Assembly (NCBI GenBank): GCA_008360975.2
Contig: CM039183.1
Coordinates: 54,645,350 to 54,709,349, forward strand
Length of the DNA: 64,000 bases
Direction of reading: 5' to 3'
Source: Lichenostomus cassidix
Lineage: Eukaryota > Chordata > Aves > Passeriformes > Meliphagidae
The notes under the pieces: model-generated
The model's database searches: none
What the model was told of the DNA's origin: nothing
What the model saw: only the letters and a program-made list of their open reading frames with translations
In this document: piece by piece, positions 37,526-51,068 of the stretch
Numbering within the stretch: position 1 is the stretch's first letter
How the letters are laid out: every line of letters begins with the position of its first letter
Position numbers and translations under genes: made by a program

Positions 37526-40500
37526 CACGAATGGACCAAATAAGATTTGCACAGGTCACCGTACCTTGGTCTTAATAAAATTACAAGTTTTCAAATAATA
37601 GCTTTTTGGCATGTAGCTTCTCACCTTCTAGAGAGGACATCTAAAGAAACAAAAATGTGACCTTTCTGCCTCACTGAGTCACAGCCAGCAGAGCTGGGCC
37701 GTGTTGATGGACCCTTCGCCTGGATCCCAGTGCAGCACAGGATGAAGATCACGCTCATTCAACAGCAGAGGAAGGATATAAGTAACACCCACTAACTTGT
37801 AAGTAGTGACTCTATAAGTCTTTTTTTCTACTCCATTTTAGGAGACATAAAAGCTCTTAAACACACACAGGCTGCTGCCACTGGAAGCCCCTGCTCTGTC
37901 CTCCCGCAGATATTCTTTGTCTACTGCTCTCATTTGGCCCATCCAGCCCCACTTGTTCCATTCTTACACCTTCACCTTTGGGCTTTTCCTTCCAACCCCA
38001 TCTGCTTGTCTAGAAAGGACAAACTTCCTTCCTTCCTCTGGTGCCTGGCTTGACTCTGCCTGGCTACCAAATGAGAAATGCCATGCAAGCCCATGTAATA
38101 AATGCCATATTAATTTGTGCCAGAATTTCACTTCTGAAATGAGAGAAAATATTATTCTCCAACTAATATTTTGAAGACTACTTAAATGAGCACAGAAATC
38201 TAGTTTCTGCAAAGAAAAATACAGATGATAAAATTTCTCTCCTTCAATTTTGAAGGAAAAATATTTACAGTGAAATTTCCATTTTGCAGAAATACTGATT
38301 TTTAAAAGATTTGACAGAAATATATTCAAACACCAAAACTTCTCTTTTCATGCAATATACATTTACAAACAAAAAAGCATGTATACAACAAAAATATAAT
38401 TAGCAAAAAGAATAAAAAACACATCCATAGGTACTGTTCTGCCATGTTAAGCAGGAGAAGAAATTGCTGGGATCTCTACCAGCAGTCAAACTGCCCTGCA
38501 GTCTCAATGTGATGTAAGTAACATCAACAGACCCACAGAAATCTTATGGTCTGCACCCCCTATATAGGAGCATTCAGTAAGGCATAGGCAGAGCATCACT
38601 CAGCAGACTCTGTATCTACACCTGCCCCACAGGAACTTGTTTTAACTTGCCCTTACAACATTTCCAATAATTAAACCTCTGTGTGAATTATTTGCTGCTT
38701 CACTACCTCACAGCCAGCCCAAGTCCTCTGCAGGAAATTGAGCATTTCCAGTTAGCCTGGAGAACAACTCAGATGCTGCTCTCTTGGTATACATTTTCCC
38801 TTCCCTTTCCTGCTATGGCTCCCCTCTGCCTCCATACTTTCTTTCAGTCTCCTTTCTAATTCTGCTGCTCTCATAAGGACTTTCCTTGTTCCTTTGTAAG
38901 CATAGCAATCTGAAAGAGGCTTTGCCTCTCTCTTAAAATAGCATATTGGCCTGTTTATGTGTTTTTCTGTTCACAAAATAAAACTTGCCTTTTCTGCAAA
39001 AGATTATTCTGTTGACTTGTATTTCACTTATGATCTTCTCTTCCACTTAGACTATTTTTTTTCTGATGTCATTTTCTCTATTTAGTGATTCTCCAGTTAT
39101 TGTACTTGTTCATTAGTTTTCTCTTTCCCAAAGACTGGATACTGCACTGATCCTTAGAATTTGAGAAACATTTAATGTTTCAGATTCTATTGTGGTAAGC
39201 AGCACTAGAAAAATGTTCTCTTACATACTCACATTTCAAGTGACCCATTTGCAGATCTCAGCTGCCAATAACAACAGGCAGATAACTTCTTATTTTATTT
39301 ACAAATTTATGGTAGTGTCTCATCTTTGGAGTAAAATCTCTGCACATTATTGGGTTTGCGTATCTTTTGAATCCCTGCTTGTTGGAGGATCTCTCTACTC
39401 TTTAAGGAAAAACACCAGTGGAAAAAATATTTTGATCCAACCCCCCAGGATATGAAATAATGACCAGACAAATTGTTTAGGGTTTTTCTGCCCTGCCCAC
39501 TTCTACCTCCTTCCAAGTGCAGTTTCGCCTGGGCACTATCTGTCCCTGACACCATCTCTCTGTCCCAGAGACTCTGCTGCATGAAGAGTCATGTAATCTG
39601 AGGAACCTCATTCTGCTGTCTAAAAGCATGCCAAATTCAATGAAAAAGCTGCTGACAAAATGTCCCTGGGCACCACATAATATATGATTTCCTGGCATCA
39701 ATACCAAACTGATGTGTGGCTCTGTGGCTCTGGGGACAGGAGCAACAGGAGCCTGAATGTGGCAATCAGCTGTGCCCACAACTGTGCCAAAGTGGAGTGC
39801 TCAGCAGGCAACCACCCTGGAACCGTGGACTTAGGATATCTCACTTAAGTGTAAACAATCTGAAGAATAAAATACTTGAAACGCTGGAAGCATGAATAAA
39901 CCAAGAGGGCAGCTTCAGCTAACAATCTCATGAACATCCTGTGCAGCTTTCACGCTTTTAGAAATTCCTATTCAGCCTTGCATACATTAAAGTTATTCTA
40001 ACCCTCAAAGATTCAGCTGAAAATTGTACCCCTGAATTTCTAATGAGTCTTAGAATTACAATACGGCTTTTGTGAAAAGGCTGAAGTTTATCCTTTCATA
40101 ACACACCCACAAGAAGTCTTTTCTCCAGATTTCACCATTCCTAGTAAACTTTTTTCAAAATTACCCAGACACTAGACTACCTTTTTTTTTTTTTAATGTT
40201 CAGATAAACTAGCACAATCCAACCATCTGAAAGGAAAAGGGTAAGTGAACTCAATAGATTGGAAAAAGGATTTTCAGGAAGTGCTGTCAGATTCTTACAC
40301 TTACCTCCAAACTATTTCAAAGGTAAATGCCAGCAAAAACACACGAATCAGTCATAAATCTTTCTTTACTGTGCCTTTATAGGACTTCTAAGTGCTCATG
40401 TGATCCTTTTATTCTTGTGCAAGGCCTCTTTCCAAATATTTCAGATGCACACATTAAGTTTAACCGCTTATCCAAAGGTTCATTAAATTCCTTGGAAAAT

Positions 40501-41316
40501 TTTTCAATGGCTAACATTAAACAAGACATTTTTAATGAAAAATACTTGAAATATTTAAATGTCCTCATTTACATTGCACCCCCCAGAAAAAGTTAATTAG
40601 GAACACTGATTGCAGAATGCAACATTATAATTTAGATACCATTGTTTCAAAAATTCCAACCTAAACAAATCTAACATTTCAAATTACATTTCTTTAGAAT
40701 GAAGTATTCAAATGTAATTGAATTTCAAAATGCTGCATTTCAAAATGAACTTTTGAAACAAAACACTGATACAGCCCCGTGTGGTCACAACAAAGAAATC
40801 TGAGGGCTCTAGGCCACAGGAAAATAAACCTTGGTGAAATAAAAGACTACTTAAAGTAGTGCTTTGAAGTTCATCAAAGTGCATGCAGACCTCTTGAACC
40901 AGCTAGAGAAGAGACAGAAACATTTTCTCAAACAGATTACCACCAGGCCATCTACAAGCAAATCTGTGCCAGCTGCTTGCAAGAATACACAAAGGAAAGA
41001 CTAGGTAGAGGTGCCAAACTCAAAAACACAATGGGCAGCAGAGAAGGAATGAGGCACTTGGGAAAATCTGACACCTGCTTGTAAAAATGCCTGAGTACTT
41101 GCCCCAGAAAATGTTTATCTGCAGCTCCTTGGTTTTGTCCCAAAACAGTAATCTCTAGGAATAGAAGCTCTGCAGTCCCTTGGACTAACAGTGCACAGTT
41201 TAGGGCCCAGTGAAAGAAAAAGCAGTTCCTAAACACACAGCTCCATTTGAAATTAAGCCAATTTCATCAAACTAAACTAATAAATACGTAAAATTGTGGG
41301 GAAGTTTATTCTGGGA

Positions 41317-42503
41317 GTTATTGAAAAAACCCTGGAGAACACAGTCATCAGCCACAGACAGCATGGCTTCATGAGAGGACAGAGTCCCACTTGTGAAACT
41401 TAATCTCCTTTTATGATAAGGCAAACCACCTAGCTGATCAAGGGAAGCCAGTTGAGTAGTTTGATTTTAGTAAAGCTTTAGATACTGCCTCTCACAGGAT
41501 CCTTCCAGAAACAATGTCCAGCTAATGGCTGGATAAACACATCATGTGATGGGTGAGCAACTGACTCACGGGTCAAGCACAAAGGGTTACAGTGAATGGG
41601 GAGCCATCAAACTGGTCACCTGTCACCAGCAGGGTGCTGCAGGGCTCCTTCAGAGAGCCCTAAAAAAATGGAGGGCTGGGCAATCGCCAACCATAAGAAT
41701 ATCAACAAGGGAAAATTCCAGATTCTGCACCTGGATGGGGCAACCCTGGCGGAAGGTACAGTCTGGGGAATGAGAGGCTGGAGAGCAGTGCCATGGAAAG
41801 GGACCTGGGGGTCCTGGTGGATGGCAAGTTGATCATGAGTCAGCAGTGCTCTGGCAGCCAGGAGAGCCAACTGTGTCTTGGGGGGCATCAGGCACAGCAT
41901 GGCCAGCTGGGCAAGGGAGGAGATTGTCCTGCTCTGCTCTGCTCTGCTCTGCTCTGCTCTGGGGCAGCCTCACCTCCAGTGCTGGGGGCAGTTTGGGTGC
42001 CACAATGTAAGAAAGACATTAGGCTCTTAGAGAGTGTCCAAAGGAGGGTGACCAAGATGGTGAAAGGCCTGGAGGGGAAGCCATATGAGGAGTGGCTGAG
42101 GTCATTTAGTCTGCTCATCCTGGAGGAGATGGAGGGGAGACCCCACTGCAGTTACAGCTTCTTTGTGAGGGGAAGAGGAGGGGCAGACACTGATCTCTTC
42201 TCTGTAGTGACCAGTGACAGGACCCGAGGCAATGGCCTCAAGTTGTGTCAGGGGAGGTTTAGTCTGGATTTTGGGAAAAGACTCTTTTAATAAAAGATTC
42301 TTGACCCAGAGGATGGCTTAGCACTGGAACAGGCTCCCCAGGGCAGTGGTCACATCACCAAGCCTGACAGAGTTCAAGAAGGATTTGGACAATGCTCTCA
42401 GGCACATGGTGTGACTCTTGGGGTTGTCTTGTGCAGGGCTGGGAGTTCAATGATCCTCGTGGGCTACTTCCAACCCAGGATACTCTATTATTCTATGATT
42501 CTA
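41317..42503 (+). mobile_element. CR1 LINE, 1.2 kb, internally deleted
   Basis: The longest avian-type CR1 copy here. It starts inside ORF2 ('gggagttattgaaaaaaccc...acagcatggcttcatgagagg') and ends with 'ttattctatgattctac'. Translatable pieces include an FSKAFDTVSH-like block near 41466-41500 and LGVLVDGKLIMSQQC near 41805-41850. QRRVTKMVKGLEGKPYEEWLR and VTSDRTRGNGLKLCQGRFSLD then lie in one open frame up to 42290. Near 41650 the sequence jumps from the 'gtgctgcagggctcc' block to the region after the catalytic box, so the FADD motif is missing. A pentamer array (41931-41960) sits at a spot where CR1 naturally has GCTCT-like sequence. Inactive and antisense to ESR1. Confidence 0.93.
41931..41960. 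repeat. (GCTCT)6 pentamer array inside CR1
   Basis: Six perfect GCTCT units, expanded within the CR1 ORF2 remnant. The array is followed by ggggcagcctcacc, which resumes the CR1 sequence. Confidence 0.95.
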
Positions 42504-42791
42504 CTAGTACACATACAAGGAATATGCCTCCCAAAAACTCGAATATTACTTGATAGTCATATGCCTGACAGTATAACAAGGGTAACCGATGGGAAAAAAG
42601 CCCATGGCAAATCAAAGGACAGGTGAAAACAGCATGACAGACAGCAAAGAAACAGTCAGTCCGAAAATACATCATGCTCTCCAGTCACTGCATACAAGGA
42701 CTGCATTTTACCTGCAGGGATGGGCTGCAAAAATGGTCACAGTACTTAAAGGCTGTCAGGGTAAGAGAATGCCTGTGCTCCACAGCTTCTT

Positions 42792-42874
42792 TTTATATAT
42801 TTATATATATGTATGTATGTATGTATATATATACGATGTATGTATGTATGTATGTATGTATGTATATATTTATG
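42792..42874. repeat. TATG/TA microsatellite
   Basis: About 80 bp: TA repeats, then (GTAT)n, an interruption at tatatacgatg, then a second (TATG)n block of about six units ending in tatatattta. Spurious Tyr/Met/Cys/Val open frames run across it. Confidence 0.95.
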
Positions 42875-43348
42875 TCTCTTCCTCTGTTAATAAAAATTAT
42901 TGACATTATGCAAAGTTTCAGTCTTGGACAGCCTGGACCCCAGTAGGGGAAATGCAGACCTTACAGCAGCATGCTTTAGTTTGTCCTTTCAGTCGAAGTG
43001 GAGGCAAGATGGATGCACAGAAATAAGATACCTCACCAAAGCAGGGTAGTTTGTGAGGAAATAGTGATCCAGCTGAGGTATTTAACTTATACTTGTCCAC
43101 TGGAAAAGTATGAATTCAACTTTGCACACCAAATAATTCTGTGAAAAATAATGAGCAGGAAACCACAAGACAAGCAAGCTAGAGTTTGACACACAGTAGT
43201 GGAGTCTGTCAATACCATGTAGTCTAGTTCTTAGGTGTGTCCTAGCTTTTTAAGGCCAGAACCTGTCAACACACAGTGGCATAAAATTATCAATTACATA
43301 TGTCATAAAGGTTCTTCAGAAACTGAAAATTACATATGCTAGAAATAT

Positions 43349-43505
43349 CATACAATCATAGAATGGTTTGGGTTGGAAGGGAACTCAAAAATCATCTATT
43401 TGCAACCCTCCATCCATAGAAAGGGACACCTTCCACTAGCAAAGCTGCTCAGAGCCCTTTCCAGCCTGGTCTTCACCATCTCCAGAGATGGGGAGTTCAG
43501 AACCA
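43349..43505 (-). mobile_element. CR1 LINE 3' fragment
   Basis: Reverse complement of a CR1 3' end: 'caatcatagaatggtttggg', 'ttggaagggaactcaaaaatcatc', 'gggacaccttccactag', 'gctcagagccctttccagcctgg'. The well-kept terminus suggests a relatively young insertion. It lies sense to ESR1 and about 0.85 kb from a plus-strand CR1. Confidence 0.93.
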
Positions 43506-45424
43506 TGTAAGAAATAGAATCTGAACAGTTTGTTATATAAAGGCTACAATTCGAGACACCCCACCTAACTGATTTTCAAAATTATTTTAATTTCTTAGAC
43601 TCTACAGCTCTTCTTTTAAACAAGGACAGCCATAAACATTCAGCATCTCTCTAAGGAACTCTTGAACATCACCTCTGAAAATTTAGTGTTACAGGCTACA
43701 AAGGTTGTAATTTTTCTTTATGTTCAAAGTGTGGAAATTGTAAACTTCTGCCAGACAGGCAGTCTAGCTCTCCTTTCATTTCTGCACATAGATGTTTAAG
43801 CCCAGAATAGCAAATTAATGCTGTTCAACATGCAGTCACAAGACTTGAGAAAGGGGAGGAGGCAGGAAAATGTGGAGTGAAGTAGGAAGGATCCCAACTC
43901 TGTGGCCACTCTGGTTTACTAACCCAGGCTCAAGAATTGTGACCAGAAATGTGACAGGGGAAAAAAACCTCCTTTAGTGGCAGCTTTCAAGTGATCAGAC
44001 TAATGGTTACATTACAACAGAATGAAGTATTGAAAAAGCAGATTGAAAAACTGGACCCTGTTCTTTTCCTCATTCCTCTCTACCTTCTCTTTCCTGTTTG
44101 TAGAATGCAAATATTTCTTCCTGTGCAGGTATTCCAGTCATCAATACTAACCAAGTAGTAAACAGAAAGTTTTACATACCCAAATTCTCTAAATTATCCC
44201 AAAGTAGTTATTTATTCAAATAATTTCCACAAATTGATTTGCATATGCTGACTATGCAATCAAGAGAAAGCAAAGAAAATGTGGCTTCTGAAAGGTAGGA
44301 AATTGGCTACATTCATGTAGCCAATTGCACATAATATATCTTTGCAACACTGCTTGTTGCTATATTTTTGGGGTAACTTATGCAACAATGTGTGAGAAAT
44401 TAGGTCTGTGAGACATACATGCACTTGCCTCTTGTGTTGGTGATTTTTTTTTTTCAATACATTAAAGAGTTGTATTTCATTTTGGCAAATCCATATCATC
44501 TATTTGTGGCATTTCTTATTCCTCACAGCAATAGAGAATAAGTTTCAGTTCTTCAGAGGTGACACAGTATAACACCTCATTATTCTTCTCACTTTTTATT
44601 GTTGGTAGACAGTAATTGCTCCCTGCCCTTTAAATTACAAAGGAAGGAAAAAGACTATTAGCCAGACAAATTAATGCAGAATTACATGTACAGTATTATG
44701 GACACAACAGCCACACTTCCATCATGGTGTTTAAAAATATATCACCTGTTCATTTGGTAGACACTTAACACTAGTCTACCAGACAGCAGGGACTCCTGCT
44801 GAATATTCATTTTGGAGCTATGCATGCCTCTTATAAATGAAGGGGAAGAAATCCACCCGGGTTTGAACTTCTGTTTTTTGCATAATACTCTTTAATGGCT
44901 AACTACTGCAGAAAAACTATCTATTTACTCATTTCTAGTCAAAATATTCATTGTTGCACACAGCTGAATGTTGGAAGTGGATGTTGCACTGGACTTAATA
45001 GAGCAAACCTATTAACCTGCCATGGTGCATTCCAGGCCTGGACAGGAAAGCAGCAGCTCAGTGGAGCTGAAGCTGACAGCTAACAGCAGCACATCCCTCT
45101 TCACCTCTGATCTGGGAACACCAACAGGATCTGATCACAGCCCCACAGCCCCTCATGGCACTAGACATGGAGCCAGGAGCTGTGACAACCAAGACCAAAG
45201 CCACTTAACAAATTCTGCATTTCCTCACACCTAAATAGTCTGAAGAGCTTCCAACACAATGTTTCAGACCTTAGTCTTCCAGAAAATGACTTGAATGAGC
45301 ATCAAGCTGGAAGAAAACACCAGGCTCTCATCTAGGCTTACTGCGGTATAAATATGACGAAAATTAATGCGTGATTTTCAAATAGCCAATGTATATGTAT
45401 ATGTATAGTCAAAAATACATCTGT

Positions 45425-46136
45425 ATAAGATGAAGTGCTGGGTCCTGCACTTGGGTCACAATAGCCCCATGCATCGCTGCAGGCTTGGGGCAGAGAGGCC
45501 TGAGAGCTGCTCAGCAGGCAGGGACTTGGGGGTGCTGGTTGACAGCTACTGTAATGAGCCAGCGTGTGCCCAAGGAGGCCAATGGCAACCTGGCCTGTAT
45601 CAGGGATAGTCTGGCCAGCAGGAACAGGGCAGTGGTCATTCCCCTGTCCTCAGCACTGGTGAGGATTAGGTGCAACTCTAATCCTGTGTCTGGTTCTGTG
45701 CCACTCACTTCAAAAATGACACTGAGGTGCTGGAGCAAGTCCAGGGAAGGGCATAAGTCTCATGAGGATCAGCTGAGGAAACTGGGGTTATTTAGTCTAA
45801 GAAGCCTCTCTACAGCTACCTGAAAGGGGGTTGAAGTCGAGGTCAGTCTCTCCTGCATGTCTCAAGTGAAAGGATAAGCAGAAGTGACCTTAAATTGTTT
45901 CAGGGGAGGTTCCAATAAGACATTAAAAAAATATATATAACTGAAAAAGTGGTTAGGCATTGGAATAAGTTGCTCAAGGAGGTGGTGGAGCCACTGTCTC
46001 AAGTGATCAAGAAGCATCTGGATGTGGCACTTGGGGATATGGTGTTGGGGTGATTATCATGGTGCTGGGGGTTGATGGATGGACTAGATGATCTTGAAGG
46101 TCTCTTCCAACCTCGATCATTCTGTGATTCTGTGAT
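45425..46136 (+). mobile_element. CR1 LINE, about 0.7 kb 3' portion
   Basis: Starts at the CR1 'aagtgctgggtcctgcacttgggtcacaa' block and runs through 'gggacttgggggtgctggtt', 'aatggcaacctggcctgtat', 'cctcagcactggtgagg', 'ggttatttagtctaagaagc' and 'gttccaataagacatt'. It ends with 'tggactagatgatcttgaag' and tandem 'attctgtgattctgtga' octamers at 46136. ORF2 is broken by several stops and indels. Antisense to ESR1. Confidence 0.94.
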
Positions 46137-48665
46137 ATCAAGAGTGTTCTATAAGACAAACAGGAAGATCTTTCAATTATTGCCCATAAGCCTCTGTTCT
46201 TTGATTTACTTCTGGTTTGCTTTTAATTTTGTTCTAATTAATAAAAATATTTTGAAACATCAGTAAGTTTGAAAATCGTACTGTCATTCTTCATTAGTTC
46301 CATCCAGCACCGTAGTCATTTAATTTTACATACATATTTATGTGGATTTACAGATCACAAAGTTAAATAATTCTAACCAACACCTGTCTATTGCCAAATC
46401 CAGAATCCAAAACCATCTTCAATCAGGTCATGTTAAAAGTATAATACCTAAAATGGAAAGATAAGTCAACAGTGCAGAGATTCTGAATGAAGATGTCTTA
46501 ACTGTTTCTTCATTCTCCAGCCTCAGCACCACTCCACAAATCCTAGTGGGAATTGCCAAATGAGATATATTCTTGATTCCTGTTTTCACTTGCTGATAGC
46601 CCTGATAACCTTGCTGGAGAACCCTCTGCATTCCTACCCAAGAGCTCAGGTCCCTTCCAGCTGCACACTCTGGAGCACACATCCCACAAGAATGGAACGA
46701 CGGTGCAAATGTGCACACAGCAGCAGGCTGGGAAAGGTTGCTTAGTTGAACTTTTTTAATGCATGAATTAACCAAAACATGCAAGTAGGTTTTGGTTTAT
46801 TAAATTGGATTCATATTCAAAGCACCTTCTAATAAATTATTTGGATTCTTTTTTGTCTAGAGAGGCAGCAGATATTTTTCTGAACTTGTTAGACAGAGTT
46901 CACCTAAAGCCTTTGATATATGTGTGCAAATGCAAAAGGCAAAAGATCATATTCAGAGACAAGAAATTGAACTGTCTCGAGCTTTTTCCTAAGACCTTAA
47001 GCAATTGTAATTATTTTGAAATAAAAAGCAAAAAATTTAAAATGGCAATTTCAAGTTTAGCAGCAAGATTCCTAACACAGTATTTACTTCTGCTTTAAAA
47101 TTCATCAATTCCCCTCAAAAATACTCTGTAACGACAAGGTAGCCTTGCTAAAATAATGAATCACAGTAGTTTAACCTTTTTGTTATGAATGCTCTCATCA
47201 TCACAAATTCATTTGGTAAAAAATACACTTGAAATGGGCTTATAGATTATATCTATGCAAAATCATATTTAATAGTAATTAGTGGAGTCATAATTCCATT
47301 CAGTATTAGAACTCAGATAACAAGATGAGGATTAATATTATCTAAGTATCTGAATCAGTACTGAATTTCAAACCTATCTCAGGACCTCTGATTGCAAGGA
47401 CAAATTAATTTTTTACTACCTCTTGTATATATTGTTCCTTTTACAGAGCAGCTGTGCACATGTCTAATGGTAGAAAGAGCACCTCACATCTTCAGAACAT
47501 CCAAGGATTAAATAGAAAACGACAATAGCTTGAAAATTCTGAATGACAAAATGCAAATCCAAAGAACAAAAGTAGCTTTTCAATTAATTTTTCATCACGA
47601 CAATTTTAGTGTAGAGCCTAACGCAGACAAAAAAACAAAACTAAACTACACAGCTGGACAGCATGCACCAATCATTTCCCAGTTGCAGAAATACCAGTTC
47701 TAACCATTTCTGTAGTGATTCTGAAGTAATGATTCATTGTATGCAGTAAATGAAACATCCATTCCATTCCCTGACTATGCCAGGATGACTGAGGTTTACA
47801 ATAAAGCTAGTGATTTCAGAGTTATTAAGCACTGAAATACTTTACTACATTTCCATTAGATACATGTTTCTTTTTTTATTTCTACTTAGCCTATTTTTGT
47901 TGGACTAACTTATGTCTGGCAGGACACTTTTCAAGGAGTCTCAGTTCTCACAAAAACAGCCTTTAGGATCTCTCACACTTAGAGAGAGAATGTTGCAATG
48001 AAAACTCTGGCTTAGAATCTGGGATTCAGGACTGTCCACAGGCCAGAAATCTTGTCCTTTTAAAAAAAAATTTGTGCCCTGATGTCTTCAGAAAAAGATC
48101 AAGTAGTTGGCAGACACATAACCGAGGAATTTCTCTGGGACAAGAACTTCCCCAAGTAATCTGGTAGCAAATTGACCCTATCAAAGAACACCTTCAGACT
48201 TCAACCATTTTAGGCTGCTACATTACATTAACATGGCTCTCATCAGAATTCATAAAATTGTGGTCTTGGAGACCTGTTCTCACTTATTTCTTACCATAGC
48301 TCCCATGTAATAAACAAGACTAATAATATTGTTCTTCTCCTCTGGTTTTTAGTTCTGGAACAACCTGGAAGGACTGTGCAGAATGGGGCCAGTCTCTTAG
48401 GCAATGCAGCTCTCAGATTGCTTGTCATTTCCAGGCAGATCCACATTTGTTGACAATAAAGTGAATTAGAGAGAGAGGAAACAAGGCATTTATGAGTCAG
48501 AAAATGGGTCATACATGAAAACAGATTGAAGCTATTAATACCTAAAGTTGCCATTTAAAAAACTATTAAAAAGCTGGTGCTGGCCATACAATGACATTTT
48601 AGTTCTTCTTGAAAAGGCAGTCTTTGGCCGAAGTAATATTATTAAATGGTTTTGAAAAAAAAAAA

Positions 48666-48681
48666 GGGAGGGGGGGAGGGG
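48666..48681 (+). other. G-quadruplex-like run
   Basis: Four tracts of at least three Gs with one-base spacers (gggagggggggagggg), directly after a run of As. It fits the usual G4 pattern on the plus strand, which is the non-template-like strand with respect to ESR1 (C-rich in the pre-mRNA). Folding in vivo is inference. Confidence 0.7.
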
Positions 48682-50274
48682 ACAGTACAGACAGCATTTA
48701 ATATTTGCTTATGTACTGGTTTTTGTACCAAAAATGTATCCCTTTAAAGAATACCATGAACTGAAGGTCTTACACGAGAGTTCTTGTCAAAAGCAAATTA
48801 ACTCCTTGATTCTGTGCAGTCATCCCTTATCTACCTATAGAATAAATAAATACAAGGTAGCTGAACATACAATTCCATATAAGGACTGAAGTGGAAATAT
48901 ATTGATGTTCTATTCTTTCTGAGAAATATGCTGGGTATGTGTGTTTAGCAAGCCTGTAAACAATTTTTGTTCCATTTCAGATACTGTATTTAGTAACACC
49001 ACTGCTAGTTTCCAAACCCATACTCACTGACTGAGCACCTACTCAATATTTTAGTTCTTTTCATCCTTACCCAAATGTAGCCTCATGTCTTCTTCCTTAT
49101 TCAAGCCTGCTCTGGAAACAGTCCTGTCGATTTTTCACATGTGACTTTAAGTTCATTATTACAGATGGGCACTTTTTGTAAATGTTTAATCACAGGGGTC
49201 CTGTATGGTAAAACAGCAGTGACTTCATTTCACATGTTAGGACGTTAGGCAGGGAGAGATCTCTGCACACAAATTTGGTTCTGGCATGTTTCAGCTTGAG
49301 GAAGGCTACTGTTGTGATCTTACTGAGGTAACTTTATTTTATTTTCTCTATGCACATGAGAAATACCAAGGCTTTAAGGAATTTAAATAATCAAAATTCA
49401 ATAGGGCTTTGTGAGTGGCAGTTGTTGCAGGAATGATGGATGCTTATGTTTACAGCACCAACTTCAGCCACTTGGGTTTTTGATCAAACCAAAAACAGGG
49501 CTAATCCATAGCTTTCTGGGTAAATCTATAATAGACAGTAAAAAAAATGCAAGAATTGCACATATCTATTGGGAGGAAGATTGTTCTACATGGGGTCAGC
49601 TCCATACTCCCTGTTTCTCCCTGTGAGCCTTTTTATTTCTCCATGCTTTGCTAACACGCACTTGCTCTGTTTCAGCTGTGATTATAGTCCATCCCCAGAC
49701 CAAGTCACATTGCCTGAGAACTTTTAAATTCCACTATTTATCTCCAGTTCAGACTTTTGGAGGTTCTCCATCTTATTTTTGCAGTTCATCCCAAACTATT
49801 CCAGGAAAATATACATCATCTATTTTCTACTGCTAGAGCATTCCCTCTTCCTCCATGTTCTGTCTCACAGCTCACTACAGCCTGTTACAGCATCTCACCA
49901 GAGATTCAAAGTTTCTACCTCACCAGACCCATCAGATTTCTTCACTGGCCCCACTCTGTTCTTCATTGAGACCACCTTTATTTTCTCTTCAGCCCATCTT
50001 CCCATACTGCAAGTTCAGTTTTTTATTGCTTTTTGCTGATGTGACTTTTGCTAAACACAGAAGAAGAGAGGCACTAAAGGCACAACAGACCATTTTTCTC
50101 AATCCCAGTGAAGTATGACATGGGCTGCACAGATGAACTACAAGGTGGATGGAAAATGACTGGACAGCTGGTCTCAACAGATTTTTATCAGCAGTTGAAG
50201 TTTGGCAAGCTTGCAGTAGTATTCATGGGCAATCAATAGTGTGGTGAATATTTCACTAACAATAGAGATGAAGA

Positions 50275-51068
50275 GAGAAACTGCACCCCAGCAAGTTAAT
50301 GACAGATACCAAGCAGGGGCACAGAGAGCATGCAGAGTGGTGGATATGCTGCAGAGCAAAGCTCCCAGTAAGGTGGACCCAAGCAGGCTGAAGAAATGGC
50401 TCAGCAGGGATCTCATGAACTTCGGCACTGGAAGATGCAGAGCAATGCACCTGGAATATAATAACCCCCTGTAAAACATACAGCAGGGGCTAGGCTGTAC
50501 CAATATGAACATCTACAGGAGGCTGAGAGCAGAGATGGTTCTCCTCTCCTTGGCAGTTGCAAAACTACTTCCAGTTTGGGGCTTCCAAGCTGAAGCCAGC
50601 CTTTGACAAACTGGAGCAAGTCCAGGGACAGCCACTAAGATGCAGGGGGAACAAATGGGTATGAGGAGATGCTGAGAGAACTGAACTTGTTCAGTTTTCC
50701 AAAGAGAAGATTAAGGCAGGATTTATTGCTGTCTTCAACAATATAATGGAAGACTTTAAAGGAAACAGAGCCAGACTCCTCTTGGAGCACACCATGAAAG
50801 GGTGAGAGACATCTGACACGTCTTTGGGTAAAGAATATTCTGATTATATATTTGGAAAAGCTTTTTCACACTAAGAGGGGTTCAGCACTGTAATAAATTG
50901 CCCTGGGTGGATGTGGAGCCTCCATTCCTGGGTATCCACAAAACACAATTGGATAAGGGCCTGAGAAACCTCATCTATCTTCGAATTGAGCCTTGCTTTG
51001 AGCAAGATGTTGACCAGATAATCTTCAAACTTACTCATCCTTTCAAACTTACATTACTCTGTGATTCT
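50275..51068 (+). mobile_element. CR1 LINE, about 0.8 kb 3' portion
   Basis: Decayed CR1 ORF2 3' region and tail. It includes 'agcaggctgaagaaatggctcagcaggg', 'atctcatgaacttcggcactgg', 'caatgcacctgg', 'actggagcaagtccaggga', 'ccaaagagaagattaaggcagg' and 'ataaattgccctgggtggatg'. The 3' tail is 'ttactctgtgattctcatc' near 51068. Many substitutions and no long frame. Plus strand, antisense to ESR1. Confidence 0.82.

Noticed and set aside
38561..38610. TATATA box with a possible downstream initiator on the plus strand, as an antisense promoter
   Set aside because: Spacing to the nearest initiator-like TCACTC is too long, and TATATA is expected often by chance in such AT-rich DNA. A similar tatataag near 59923 was rejected for the same reason.
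41793..42290. 165-codon plus-strand open frame
   Set aside because: It is the decayed C-terminal part of CR1 ORF2 (LGVLVD, QRR-TK-VKGLE and VTSDRTRGNGLKL motifs), not a host gene.
42674..42946. Tyr/Met/Cys/Val-rich open frames near the CR1 end
   Set aside because: Translated TATG microsatellite, with no coding evidence.
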